A stretch of DNA of 64,000 nucleotides. Origin: Sphagnum magellanicum. Lineage: Eukaryota > Streptophyta > Sphagnopsida > Sphagnales > Sphagnaceae. The notes under the pieces are model-generated. The model had not been told where the DNA came from and searched no databases. It worked only from the letters and a program-made list of their open reading frames with translations. Where the stretch lies: assembly GCA_021904315.1 (NCBI GenBank), contig CM038922.1:8345347-8409346 (forward strand). Reading direction: 5' to 3'. Position 1 is the stretch's first letter, and every line of letters begins with the position of its first letter. Positions 13,340 through 22,330 of the stretch are shown piece by piece. A program made the translations under genes and the position numbers.

Positions 13340-14273
13340 TTGTGGAAGTGCAAGATTTGAATGTAAACAAATTATTCAAAATTGCAAAGCTAAATTTGAG
13401 AGGGTGGGCCAAAGAATGTTCATGAAGCTGCAACCAACACCAACTAATTGGATTGAACTACTAACTCTGATAACACAAAAATATGGGGATGTCGATGCTG
13501 ATGACATCAGAATGAAATTGATGCCATCAAATAGGAGCCTAAGGAAAGGGTTCAGAAATACTTTGAACGCCTTGATAAGCTCTTTCAAAGGGGCAAAATA
13601 CAAGATGTTGAACAAAGACAAAGATTTTTAGCTAGGTTGAGGCCAAAAATTCGGAAGTAGTGTGTTGTAAGGATTTATATCAATATTGAAGAATTGGTCG
13701 AAAATGTAATAGAAGTAGAAAGGGTGTTGGGAGAACTCGAAAAAACACCACATGAACCACTAAAAGAAGATAAGAAGAGGGAGTTTCAAAACCATGATGG
13801 AAAAGCAGATTACGACTTTGAACAACACACTTATTAATTTCTTCGAGGGGAATGTGCCCAATCCTAATGTAACATCTTCTTCCACCATGTTCGGGGGTTG
13901 CCATATCTGCAAGGGAAGAGACCATCTAACCACCGCCTGTCCGAGATTAAATGAGCCATGGCCAAAATGTGCCAAGTGCGGCTTGTTTCATAGGATAGAA
14001 AACTGTGGGATAAAATGTTCTTTCTGTGCAAGTTTAGGTCATTCGGAAGATAGGTGTTGGAAGAAACCCAAGGATGGGAAGTCCCACTTTGGAGCAGCAA
14101 ACTTTTTCAAAGTATTATTGAATGATGAAGAGGCAACCATGCAACAACTTAACAAGCTATGCGGAAATGAAAATCTCTTCTCTTACACTCGAGTACCTAG
14201 GAAGAGGATGCTTGTTGAAGTAGCACCAGGTGGAGTTATATCGAGTTCTGAAGCTATAGAAGAGGGGACATGA
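13340..14273 (+). pseudogene. gag polyprotein remnant with three zinc knuckles
   Basis: A retrotransposon-gag-like segment runs across several frames: LFKIAKLNLRGWAKE, then TNWIELLTLITQKYGD, then a KYFERLDKLFQRGK stretch that needs frame changes. The open frame 13794-14273 (159 codons) carries three CCHC-type knuckles. Their cysteine/histidine positions are C36-C39-H44-C49, C59-C62-H66-C71 and C75-C78-H83-C88. Spacing is C-x2-C-x4-H-x4-C for the first and third, and x3 before the histidine in the second. Such knuckles bind the packaged RNA. Three in a row is more than the usual one or two. The frame ends in TGA at 14271-14273. Confidence 0.8.
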
Positions 14274-14345
14274 GTAAATCAGGAAACCTTAGTTAGGTCT
14301 AAGATTTTTTCCCACTTCATTAAAGGGAAGATTTCCCTTTCACCT

Positions 14346-15074
14346 ATGGAGACAATTCTTATGATATCAGGGGAACTAGAACACCTTGAAAGTCTAGTAA
14401 GATTGGCTAGACAAAAGAAGGATTTAGAGGCAATGAACAATCAGGTGTTTATGGTTTCAGCAACTTTAGCACTCAAAAAGATCCGCATCAACAAAATGCA
14501 TCGAAGCAAGACCCTCCATTTGCTTATGGAAATAAACAACTATGTGGTGGAAAGGGTGGAGGATATTGGAGCATCCATGTCTATTATGGCTACTACAGTG
14601 GTTAGAAAATTGGGCATAATGCATTTAGTTGTCAAATCTAAAACTTACAAAACTGCATCTGGAGTTGTCACACAAGCTATGGGTAGAATTGATGAAGTAC
14701 CTATTAAAGTTGGAAGCGTATAATGCACCATGACCTTTATGGTGGTAGATACATACAACTATGACGTATTGTTTGGATTGGATTTTTTGATAAAAATTGG
14801 TGCAATCATGGATGCGAAGCCGGGCTTGATCCAAGTAAGGCATGGTCCAAGGGCCAATGTGGAGGTATTACCATTAATTATGGTAAATATGCTGCAAAGA
14901 ATGAATTCAGAAGCCTTGAAGCGAGATGTTATTGTTGCGTTGGAAAACACACATATCATTGGTGGTTCGGACATGACTGTTAAAAATTCGTATCAATATG
15001 ATTCCATCATGTCCAAAGGAGTGGATGCGCCTATGTCAAACTCAAACACTGATACGAATAATAGTGAACATTGA
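14346..15074 (+). pseudogene. retrotransposon aspartic protease remnant
   Basis: The frame contains DIGASMSIM, with the catalytic aspartate codon at 14562, matching the D-T/S-G-A/S active site of Ty3/gypsy proteases. The second half, YDVLFGLDFLIKIGAIMD (about 14760-14810), is the usual hydrophobic C-terminal part. An in-frame TAA at 14721-14723 splits the two halves; the frame is otherwise continuous. The protein would process the gag-pol polyprotein of the element. Confidence 0.75.
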
Positions 15075-15420
15075 GATGAAAAGCATCACCCAGTTGAACA
15101 GATTGGTGATGAGAATGAGTTTGGGGATATTGGATTTGAAGATCTGGTGCTATCAAAAGGACCACAACAAATTCTACAACTAATACTGCAGGAATAGGTT
15201 GATGGGTTTATGGAAGAGGAAATAACATACGCAAACAACTATGTTGACTAATTTAAGTGGGTTTTTTATACAAAGAAAAGAAGGCAGGCCATCTTTGAAT
15301 CTACAAACTGTGCAAAAATTCTAGTACTGTTACAAGTTCATGAAATAGAAAGTGGTGGCTTTCACAACAAACAACTCCAACCAATAGTTAACATTATCTA
15401 ACAATGATGAGATAAGCACA

Positions 15421-15729
15421 AGGTGGAAAGAGATCTGCCAGAAGATCCGGGTTGATCCTAACTTGGATAAGGAGAAAAGACAACAGCTCTAGAAGGTCCT
15501 AGAATGTTACCGAGATGTGTTCGCTTGGAACAAAGGTGAACTAGGTTGTCGCACCATTGGAGAACATTCTGTGGACACATAAGGGTTCCCACCTTGCAAA
15601 ATATCTCTTGGTTGATTGTCCTACTAGGAAGAGGTAGAAGAAAAAAGATAGATTGATGTTCTAGTAGATTTGGGCAAGATGAAGCCTAGCAACTATGAGT
15701 ATGCATGTCATATTACCCTGCAAACATAG
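15421..15729 (+). pseudogene. start of reverse-transcriptase region, truncated
   Basis: One frame reads RWKEICQKIRVDPNL, then LECYRDVFAWNKGELG, then a GEH..D, PPC and DLGKMKPSNYEYAC series. This is the conserved linker and first motifs ahead of the RT fingers in Ty3/gypsy pol. Stops interrupt it at 15490, 15580, 15613, 15625 and 15649 without any indel. Homology ends before the catalytic YxDD motif. Confidence 0.72.
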
Positions 15730-16017
15730 TTGTAAGGTGTATGTAAGTTTGGCAAAGGAAAAGTCTTTGAATTGCATTTGTTATTTCTTAGTGCTGTTGT
15801 TGAAGCTTCTAACTTCAAACCTTCAAGCTTGAAACATAATTTGTTTTTGAAGCTTAAAAACATGCAAAAAAATTGGTGTTTTTTCATTAGCTTTCCGACA
15901 AATCTGTCATCTTAGAAAACCAGCTGTGAACCAGATTAAAATCTGAAGTGAAAAGTAAGAAATCGCCTTGATTACCATTAGCATAATCAGGTGGGAGTAT
16001 AAGCTGAAAACTGTCTC
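15730..16017. other. sequence after the retrotransposon break
   Basis: No pol similarity continues beyond 15730. GAAGCTT is repeated a few times between 15800 and 15860. No gene. Confidence 0.3.
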
Positions 16018-16202
16018 AAAACTGGCCAGTTTTCAGAACCTGATGTTTCACAACCAGACCCTTGGAACCAGCTGGTTCTTTCAAGAAATTAAAAATTAAA
16101 TACCCAGAACCAGCTGGTCCTCTGAAATGGAAATTTTTAAATAACCAGAACTGGCCAGTTCTTAGAAATTCCAATTTTTTAAAAACCTGGAACTGGCGGT
16201 TC
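16018..16202. repeat. five short palindromes at ~42-bp spacing
   Basis: The palindromes are AAACTGGCCAGTTT (16018-16031), GAACCAGCTGGTTC (16065-16078), a near-perfect GAACCAGCTGGTCC (about 16107-16120), AGAACTGGCCAGTTCT (16147-16162) and an imperfect GGAACTGGCGGTTC (16189-16202). Centre spacing is 46, 42, 42 and 40. Spacers share TTnAGAAATT and AATTTTTAAA elements, so this is a ~42-bp minisatellite whose unit contains a palindrome with alternating GGCC and AGCT centres. Confidence 0.85.
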
Positions 16203-17254
16203 ATATACAAATCGCACAACAGCAGTGTTTACACATACTTCTCAATAGTGTGGTTGTAGTGGAGTAACATGGGCTCAAAGGCCTTCATTATTTGTGCTCT
16301 AGTGTGTGAAACTTGTGAAACACCATACACAAATTCTATTATATATGTGTGAACTGTGCTTGAAAATCTCAAAAGAGTATTCATTTTTGGAAAGGAGCTG
16401 CTTCATTCCGAAGCGTTGTTTCCAGTAGACATCCTAAGGCAATGGACGGCACCATAATGAGTAAATTAAAAGAGAAACAAATTGGGTGTGATTCACACAT
16501 CTTCACCAACTAATAAGAAGCACATGAGAATGCAAATTGACAGAAACCAAAAAATGGAAACTTGCAAGATTGGAAATGGCACATATACACACAAGATGGG
16601 CAAGGTGAAGTACCTGAAGTTGTATGGGAGCATGAGCAAGAGCTCAAATCAAGACATTTGATGGACTTTGGATTGGATGTCGATCCACTGCAGATGTGGA
16701 GCACATGTTTTATGTAAATACCATTTTCGCTTCATCCTACAAATTATAAATTACATTATGTTCATGAATCTTACAATTTTTGCCTACTCCATAGGGCTGC
16801 TTAACACTTAATTTAGTCAGCTGGCATGACCAAATTACCAAACACTACTTGCACAGCTGTAGAGAAATAGAAGGCATATCACAGCAACTCAATTTGACTC
16901 CAAACATCAATGCAGAAAGGAACGTAAACATAATCACAAGTACAGTTGTAAAGCACCCATAACAAAATTGCAAGAATTTTCTAGAAGCATATCACATCTC
17001 CAGAAGGGAGTCATCTATGTGTGGAACACACACACACACACATATTTGACAATGGATCCAAGCAAAAGCCCTCAGATTTTAACCAGAAGCCCAAATCCAC
17101 TCAACACATACAAATTCAGGGAGCAAAATCAAGGCAAAGGAACAATCGCAGGGGATCCAATTGACCTAAATCCATGGGGCAAACTTTATTACCCAAGAAA
17201 ACCAATCAAGCACATATGCAAATTTCACAAATTCTTTTCACAATCATATTGACA
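16203..17254. other. intergenic, includes copy B of the dispersed duplication
   Basis: Contains 16606-16693, the partner of 5746-5836, and a short (AC)n run near 17028-17043. No gene is supported; the small frame at 16968-17252 has no recognisable content. Confidence 0.4.
16606..16693 (+). repeat. copy B of a ~90-bp dispersed duplication
   Basis: Matches 5746-5836 from TGAAGTACCTGAA to GATCCACTGCAG with one 3-base deletion. See copy A for the shared open frame and doubts about coding. Confidence 0.6.
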
Positions 17255-18000
17255 AAAAATGCTCCATGAGAAAGAATCATGCACTCACATCATGCACATT
17301 CCACAGAATATTTTGAACCTGATTGATAAAACACTTTATGAGAAAGAATCACACACTCACATGTGCAAATTCCGTTCAGATTGTTTCAAAATCAGATTGA
17401 TAAAATGCTCCATGACGAGAAAGAATCAAGCACTCACATATGCACTTTTCACAGAAACATATCTTCCACAAAAGTATTGCCAGGTTCTCCATCATGAGGA
17501 TCAATCAAGCACTCATATGTGCAGAACAATTTAACAGATTTTTCCACAATCAGATTAACAAAATGCACCATCAGAATCAAGCATTTACTACATATACATA
17601 CTTGACAGATTCTAAATTCACAATCAGATTGAGAAAATACTCAATGAGAATCAAGCATTTATGTAGTATGCAGATTTGACAGATTCTAAGTACCACAGTC
17701 GGGGTTAACAAACTGCTCCATAACAAGAATCAATCAACCAAGCACCCACATCATGTGCAGATTTGACAGATTCCTTCTAAGTACCACAGTCAGGGTTGAC
17801 AAAATGCTCCATGTGGAGAATCAATCAACCAAGCACCCACATCGTGTGCAGATTTGACAGATTCCTTCTAAGGACCACAGTTGGGGTTGACAAAATGCTC
17901 CACGAGAACCAATCAATCCAGCACCCAGAACATGTGCAGATTTGACAGATTCTTTCACAAAAGTTCTTGACAAAAATGCTCCATGAGAGAGAATCACTCC
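17255..18000. repeat. ~77-bp degenerate tandem array 3' of the WDL gene, about ten copies
   Basis: Units contain (G)ACAAAATGCTCCATGAGA, AATCAATCAAGCACYCACAT and GTGCAGATTTGACAGATT. The GCTCCAT-like part starts near 17261, 17331, 17406, 17485, 17563, 17637, 17713, 17806, 17897 and 17977. Spacing is 70-80 bp, stretching to 91-93 in two late units. The array ends about 120 bp beyond the stop codon of the - strand gene, so it may be transcribed as part of its 3' UTR. Confidence 0.85.
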
Positions 18001-18118
18001 ATCACAATGACATTGATGAAGCAACATTGATGATTTATAGCATCCACTTTTGTGTCTGCTTGAGTCAGGAGAATTCTAGAGTTGTACAACAGCTGCATGA
18101 TGAAAGAATTCCTCCTCT

Positions 18119-20875
18119 TCATGAAGTTGCTGTTGGTGTGGCTGCAGTAGTAGTAGTAGATTCACCTGCTAATCTCCTGGAGAATTCAGAGACAATGTCC
18201 TTCACAGAGGAATAAGGAGAAGAATTGCTTGCAGATGACAAGCTGCTTCTTGCCACATTGCAGTTGATCATACCGGCCTCCACATCACAGCTTGAAGCTG
18301 GAGGAGATCTTATACTGTCATGTTGCTTACTTTCATCCCCACCAGCACCACCACTGCTTACAGTTGGACTGGCTGGAGGAAGAGGTCCTGAACTCATCTC
18401 CAATGCTGCAAGCTCATTGCTGAGCTCCTCTTTGAGCTGCAGTTCTTCTTCTTCTAGACTACTGTTCCTTGTCATTACAAGCTGGATCTTTATCTTCTCT
18501 TCAGTCTGTGCAGCATCAGTGTATAAGATTACCTCATGGTCTTCAAGAGCTGATCTTGACATGGGAGGAGCATTTCCTATTAGACTCAAGCTGTTGGGGC
18601 GATGAATGATCCTTCTCCCCGCTGCATCAAAGCTTGATTCTGCTGCTGCCGGCTTCATGATCTCCTGCAGCTGCACACTGGCAGAAGTGAAATCCTCACT
18701 AGATGTTGCACTCGAGCCTTGTGAAGCTCCAGGTTTGATACCCATGCTGCCACTGCTATGTCTTCGTCTTCCACCAGCAGCTGCATTGCTGATCATCCTG
18801 TTTGCTCTTTCAGGTCGTTGTCCATTTGTGAGCTCTGCATAGCAGCTCAATCTTCTCCTTGAGGGTGTGAAGTTGGGGGACTTAGCTCGAGTAGGTGGGA
18901 TTTTCTTCAGCTCAGGTTTGGGTGGTACAGGCTCTTGGTAGAAGCTTGGAACCGGATTCGCCTTGTATGTCAAAGCTCTGCGAAGCTCTTTGAACTGAGC
19001 TTCCTTCTCTTCCAGTCTCTTAGCTTCCTCTCGCTTTCTCTCCTCTTCCTTGGCCTTCATCCTCTCCTCCAGCTTCGCATAGAACTCCCGTCTCTTCTGT
19101 GCTCTCTCCTCGCACTTGAAGTTGAAGCCGCTGGCTGCTGTGGGTGTAAAGTTCGTTGTCGTCGCCAGCTGCAGCTTCGCCTTCACTGCAGCAGCAGCAG
19201 CAGAGACCTGGTTCATCGCGACCACCGGCTTCGACTCTTCAGAAGACCTAGTGAAGAGCTTGGACTGTGCATCCCTCGCTGCTTCCCCACCTTCCGCCCT
19301 TGCCTTAATGGGCGACTTGCTTCTCCTACTTGCAACTGCAACACTAGACGAAGAGCTCGAGCTTTGTCTATCGCCTTCGGAGACCCAGTTCTTGCTCGGC
19401 GACTTGACCCCACCCGTCGTCTCCGACCACGCGGATCCGCCTGCAGCTGCTGCTGACCAGGTCGACCTGGTCGGCGACATGTATCGAGGCTCTGCTGCCC
19501 TCCGACGAGTTTGTTCTGGAGACGACGCCAGCGGCTTGATGTCCTTCGTGGAGCTCATGTGATCAGCTGGCCACCTATCTAGCTTCGTCGGAGACTTGAA
19601 CCCGTTCTGATCTCGACCTCGCGGACTACCCGCGACGAGCATTTGCTCTTTGGACGTCGGAGACTTGAAGCCGTTGGTGTGGTTCCTTGTATCCGAAGAC
19701 CACGGTGCTCTTGCAGGAGACTTGATGAGGCCATCTCTGTTTCTGTGTGTGCTCATGTCGGGGCTGGTCGGCCTCCCCGGCCTCGTGGGCGACTTCGACG
19801 GCGACCTTTCTGAGTGCTGAGCGACGACAGTAGGGAACTTCTTACTTCCTGAATCGACCTGCGCTTGCGGGACATGAGAGCAGATCGGGGAGTCGGCTTC
19901 TGAACGACTAGCAGCTGGGGAAGCTGGAAGGGCTTGAGGGTTGGGCAATGGGTATGCCGCGACAGGAATGGTGATGTTCAAACCTGGAGGGCTAGCACTA
20001 CGTGCTGTGGGAGAACTGGAAGAAGAGTCAGGAGGAAGCTGCTGCTGCTGCGAGAAGTCGTCAGTGATCCCGGAGTCGACGACGTCGTCGAGCTTCAAAA
20101 GCATCTTCATCGCCGCATACTGTAGCTGTGCAGCTGGTGCTGCAGACGGACGCACTTTGGAGACCCAGGGTCCAACTACTTGTGTCGACCGCTGCTGCTG
20201 GAGCTTCTTCTTCGCCGCCCCACCATTTGACAGTACTGCACCTTTCACCTGAGGAGCTGCTGAAGCATTGTCCCCATCCATCTTCTTCCCCACTACCGCA
20301 ACACTCCCCAGCTCCTGCAGCGCCGCCGGATCTGATAACCGGCCGAGCGGCGGGCTCATCTCATTCTCAAGCGCTGCTTCCACTCCCGTATCCTCTGCCG
20401 AGCTGATCCCACCAACAGCGACGATATGCTTCCTGACCTCCACAGGTTCCGCCATCTCATCAACCCCAGTAACGCGCGCCTTCAGCTGCTGCTGCTGCTC
20501 TTCCTGCAGCCCAACAGTGTTGGCCAAGAATTCCGCAACAGTTATAGTATCTTCATGCTGGCCATTTATAAACGGCTCTGGAAACAAGGCACCTGCCACT
20601 AGCGTCGTCGTGCAGCTCTCAAGCTTGTCATTCTGTAACGACGCATGAATGGAAGCTGGAACATCGAACTGGAAATCACTCTCATCAACACCGGCATCAT
20701 CAGAAGCTTCGACATTCCCTGTACCCACATCGACACCAGCAGCAGCATGATCATCCTTCAATACAGCTTTCCGCGAGGAGCTCGACCCATGACTAGGCTT
20801 CTTGGCCCGCCCCCGCACCCTAGTGCCTCTCAGAAATTCACCCTTCTCTTCCTCAAACAAGAACGAGCTATTCAT
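18119..20875 (-). CDS. WVD2/WDL-like TPX2-domain microtubule-associated protein
   Basis: A single uninterrupted frame of 918 codons. Residues about 582-650 hold the signature FNFKCEERAQKRREFYAKLE, a long basic/acidic helix and NPVPSFYQEP. This is the TPX2 C-terminal-type domain of the WAVE-DAMPENED2-like family, which binds and organises cortical microtubules in plants. The N-terminal two thirds are low-complexity with many S-P-T/K sites (possible proline-directed phosphorylation) and short acidic stretches; the C-terminal third is Ser/Ala-rich. The start was chosen at the ATG at 20875-20873 (MNSSFLFEEEKGEFLRG). An in-frame ATG 35 codons upstream would add an (Arg-Glu)n run encoded by a microsatellite. 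Known seed-plant WDL genes are, as far as I recall, shorter and intron-containing, so a 918-residue intronless form is unusual. No splice sites were needed to keep the frame open. Confidence 0.88.
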   Translation of the reverse strand: MNSSFLFEEEKGEFLRGTRVRGRAKKPSHGSSSSRKAVLKDDHAAAGVDVGTGNVEASDDAGVDESDFQFDVPASIHASLQNDKLESCTTTLVAGALFPEPFINGQHEDTITVAEFLANTVGLQEEQQQQLKARVTGVDEMAEPVEVRKHIVAVGGISSAEDTGVEAALENEMSPPLGRLSDPAALQELGSVAVVGKKMDGDNASAAPQVKGAVLSNGGAAKKKLQQQRSTQVVGPWVSKVRPSAAPAAQLQYAAMKMLLKLDDVVDSGITDDFSQQQQLPPDSSSSSPTARSASPPGLNITIPVAAYPLPNPQALPASPAASRSEADSPICSHVPQAQVDSGSKKFPTVVAQHSERSPSKSPTRPGRPTSPDMSTHRNRDGLIKSPARAPWSSDTRNHTNGFKSPTSKEQMLVAGSPRGRDQNGFKSPTKLDRWPADHMSSTKDIKPLASSPEQTRRRAAEPRYMSPTRSTWSAAAAGGSAWSETTGGVKSPSKNWVSEGDRQSSSSSSSVAVASRRSKSPIKARAEGGEAARDAQSKLFTRSSEESKPVVAMNQVSAAAAAVKAKLQLATTTNFTPTAASGFNFKCEERAQKRREFYAKLEERMKAKEEERKREEAKRLEEKEAQFKELRRALTYKANPVPSFYQEPVPPKPELKKIPPTRAKSPNFTPSRRRLSCYAELTNGQRPERANRMISNAAAGGRRRHSSGSMGIKPGASQGSSATSSEDFTSASVQLQEIMKPAAAESSFDAAGRRIIHRPNSLSLIGNAPPMSRSALEDHEVILYTDAAQTEEKIKIQLVMTRNSSLEEEELQLKEELSNELAALEMSSGPLPPASPTVSSGGAGGDESKQHDSIRSPPASSCDVEAGMINCNVARSSLSSASNSSPYSSVKDIVSEFSRRLAGESTTTTAATPTATS

Positions 20876-20919
20876 ACTTGAAACCTCAAATCCGTCCAAC
20901 AACAAATCCCCGGCCCAAT

Positions 20920-20962
<43 letters not shown>

Positions 20963-21180
20963 ACATGCAGAATCCCTCAATACTCAAGCAGAGGCTTCAA
21001 TCAAGCAATGCAGGGTTCCCAGGATCATATTGCAGAAGCAAAAACACAATACTAAAACCAACATCAAAAAACAGCACCTACACTAAGTTTTATATTGCAA
21101 AAACAACAGAAGAAGAAGAAGGAGAAGAGCCAGAAGAGAAGAAGAAGCACAAGGAGAAGGAAGAATCTCATCAACAGTAA
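20876..21180 (-). promoter_or_regulatory. probable 5' leader of the WDL gene with (GA)n tract
   Basis: Reads as (GA)n on the gene strand, with the dinucleotide tract at 20921-20959 beginning 45 bases ahead of the chosen ATG. Farther upstream (21108-21180) it is pyrimidine-rich on the gene strand (GAAGAAGAA on +). No clear TATA box could be assigned. Confidence 0.45.
20921..20959. repeat. (CT)n microsatellite, ~19.5 units
   Basis: An uninterrupted CT run; on the - strand it is GA and in frame would encode Arg-Glu repeats if translation started at the upstream ATG (20980). Confidence 0.97.
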
Positions 21181-21364
21181 GTACAACCATTTACAGCTGA
21201 GTTTTTTTTTGGGGAAGCGGGTGGTTTTGAAATCGTTGGTGTTGGTGAATGCGTGGGAGCTGCTGCATGATCATCATGTGCACACCATCGCCGACTCTTG
21301 TGGCTACCTGCCGCCATGAAGATTTCTAAACCTGGCCGCGAGATTTGAGCGCGCCTCTTCCTCC

Positions 21365-21394
21365 TTTTCTTTCTTTCTTTCTTTCTTTCTTTCG
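21365..21394. repeat. (CTTT)n microsatellite
   Basis: About seven CTTT units, within 520 bp upstream of the WDL start. Confidence 0.95.
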
Positions 21395-21467
21395 TTGCTT
21401 GCAACCAGGCTGCCCTTACTGCGCTCCCCCCTCCTGCTGCCGCTGCTGGGCAACGACAAGGGGGTGG

Positions 21468-21825
21468 GGCAGATTACGTCATTTTCTACGCGACATTACA
21501 TGACATAATCTGATTATGTCATTTTCTTCATCACGTTACATGCCATAATCTGATTACATCATTTTCTTCACCACATTATTTGCCATAATCTGATTATTAT
21601 GTCGTTTTATTCACCACATTATATGTCATAATATGATTATGTCATTTCCGGTCCATGATGGGTGCATCCCCTAGCTCGTCGCACTAACAAGTGAGGGATG
21701 TGTCCCATTAGGGGACGCACCCAACATAAGGGGTAGCAACTAGATCATTCCAAAGAATACAACATAATGGTCTAGTGTGGCAGATTATGTCATTTCATTA
21801 ACCATATTCTTGACATAATCTTCCA
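21468..21825. repeat. ~41-bp palindromic minisatellite upstream of the WDL gene
   Basis: Units with CATAATCTGATTA-type cores begin near 21504, 21544, 21584 and 21627 (spacing 40, 40 and 43), with a related outlier at 21780-21825. Shared flanks are TCATTTTCTTCACCACATTA. The first unit is a perfect odd palindrome at 21501-21521, with arms TGACATAATC and GATTATGTCA around one T. An ATTACGTCA element at 21473 resembles a bZIP site. The array lies about 0.6-0.95 kb upstream of the - strand gene. Confidence 0.85.
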
Positions 21826-22134
21826 TTGATGATCATATACCTAACAATTATGACCAAAACGTGTCCCATTGAACATAAGTTCTTTTCTAAATCATTGTGG
21901 AATTTGCTGGCCTCGGACCTTCATGTTATGGAATGGCCCTAGTTGCCCTTGCCCATTACGTTCATCTAGCTTGCCCTAATGGGCTCATATGGCACCTTGC
22001 CCAACATAATGGGCTGGGGCTTGACCATTCCATACGAGTGTTTTATTTTTGGGCGAATTTTTGCATCCAGGGGACAAAAGAAGTGGAGTTGCTTGTGATT
22101 CAAAGGACTTTTTTTTGAATTTTTTTTTTTAATT
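21826..22134. other. intergenic, nothing recognised
   Basis: Plain sequence with a run of T near 22108-22130. The frame at 21897-22118 has no recognisable content. Confidence 0.3.
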
Positions 22135-22330
22135 TAAAAAAATGGACCCACATACAAGGGGAAAAACATTTTGAAATCACCATATTTAGACAATAGGTTC
22201 CAACATGTTGCCAAAATATAGGAGGGAGGCTTAATTTTTTTTTCTATTTTTCTCTCTGAATTGTAGTCAAATTTGGCTAAGTCCTCTTGTGCATGATCGC
22301 CAACCCACCTGTAACCTACCTCACAAATTT
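22135..22330. repeat. dispersed repeat copy 1 (pair of 26445-26640)
   Basis: Shares with the second copy an AATGGRCCCA start, a CATATTTAGACAA-like middle and a 31-base near-identical block (22268-22298, one mismatch) containing AAATTTGGCTAAGTCCTCTT. The pair looks like one non-coding element family with strong divergence outside the core. Confidence 0.6.

Larger units (their letters stand above)
12027..15729 (+). mobile_element. decayed Ty3/gypsy LTR retrotransposon, 5'-internal part
   Basis: In order there are a tRNA-iMet-type primer-binding site (12027), a gag region with three CCHC knuckles (13.35-14.27 kb), an aspartic protease region (14.3-15.07 kb) and the beginning of reverse transcriptase (15.42-15.73 kb). 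The RT catalytic core, RNase H, integrase and 3' LTR are absent, so the element is truncated at about 15730. Frameshifts and stops interrupt every domain. About 1.3 kb separates the primer site from gag, long for a leader, so an insertion or lost N-terminal gag is likely. Confidence 0.8.
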
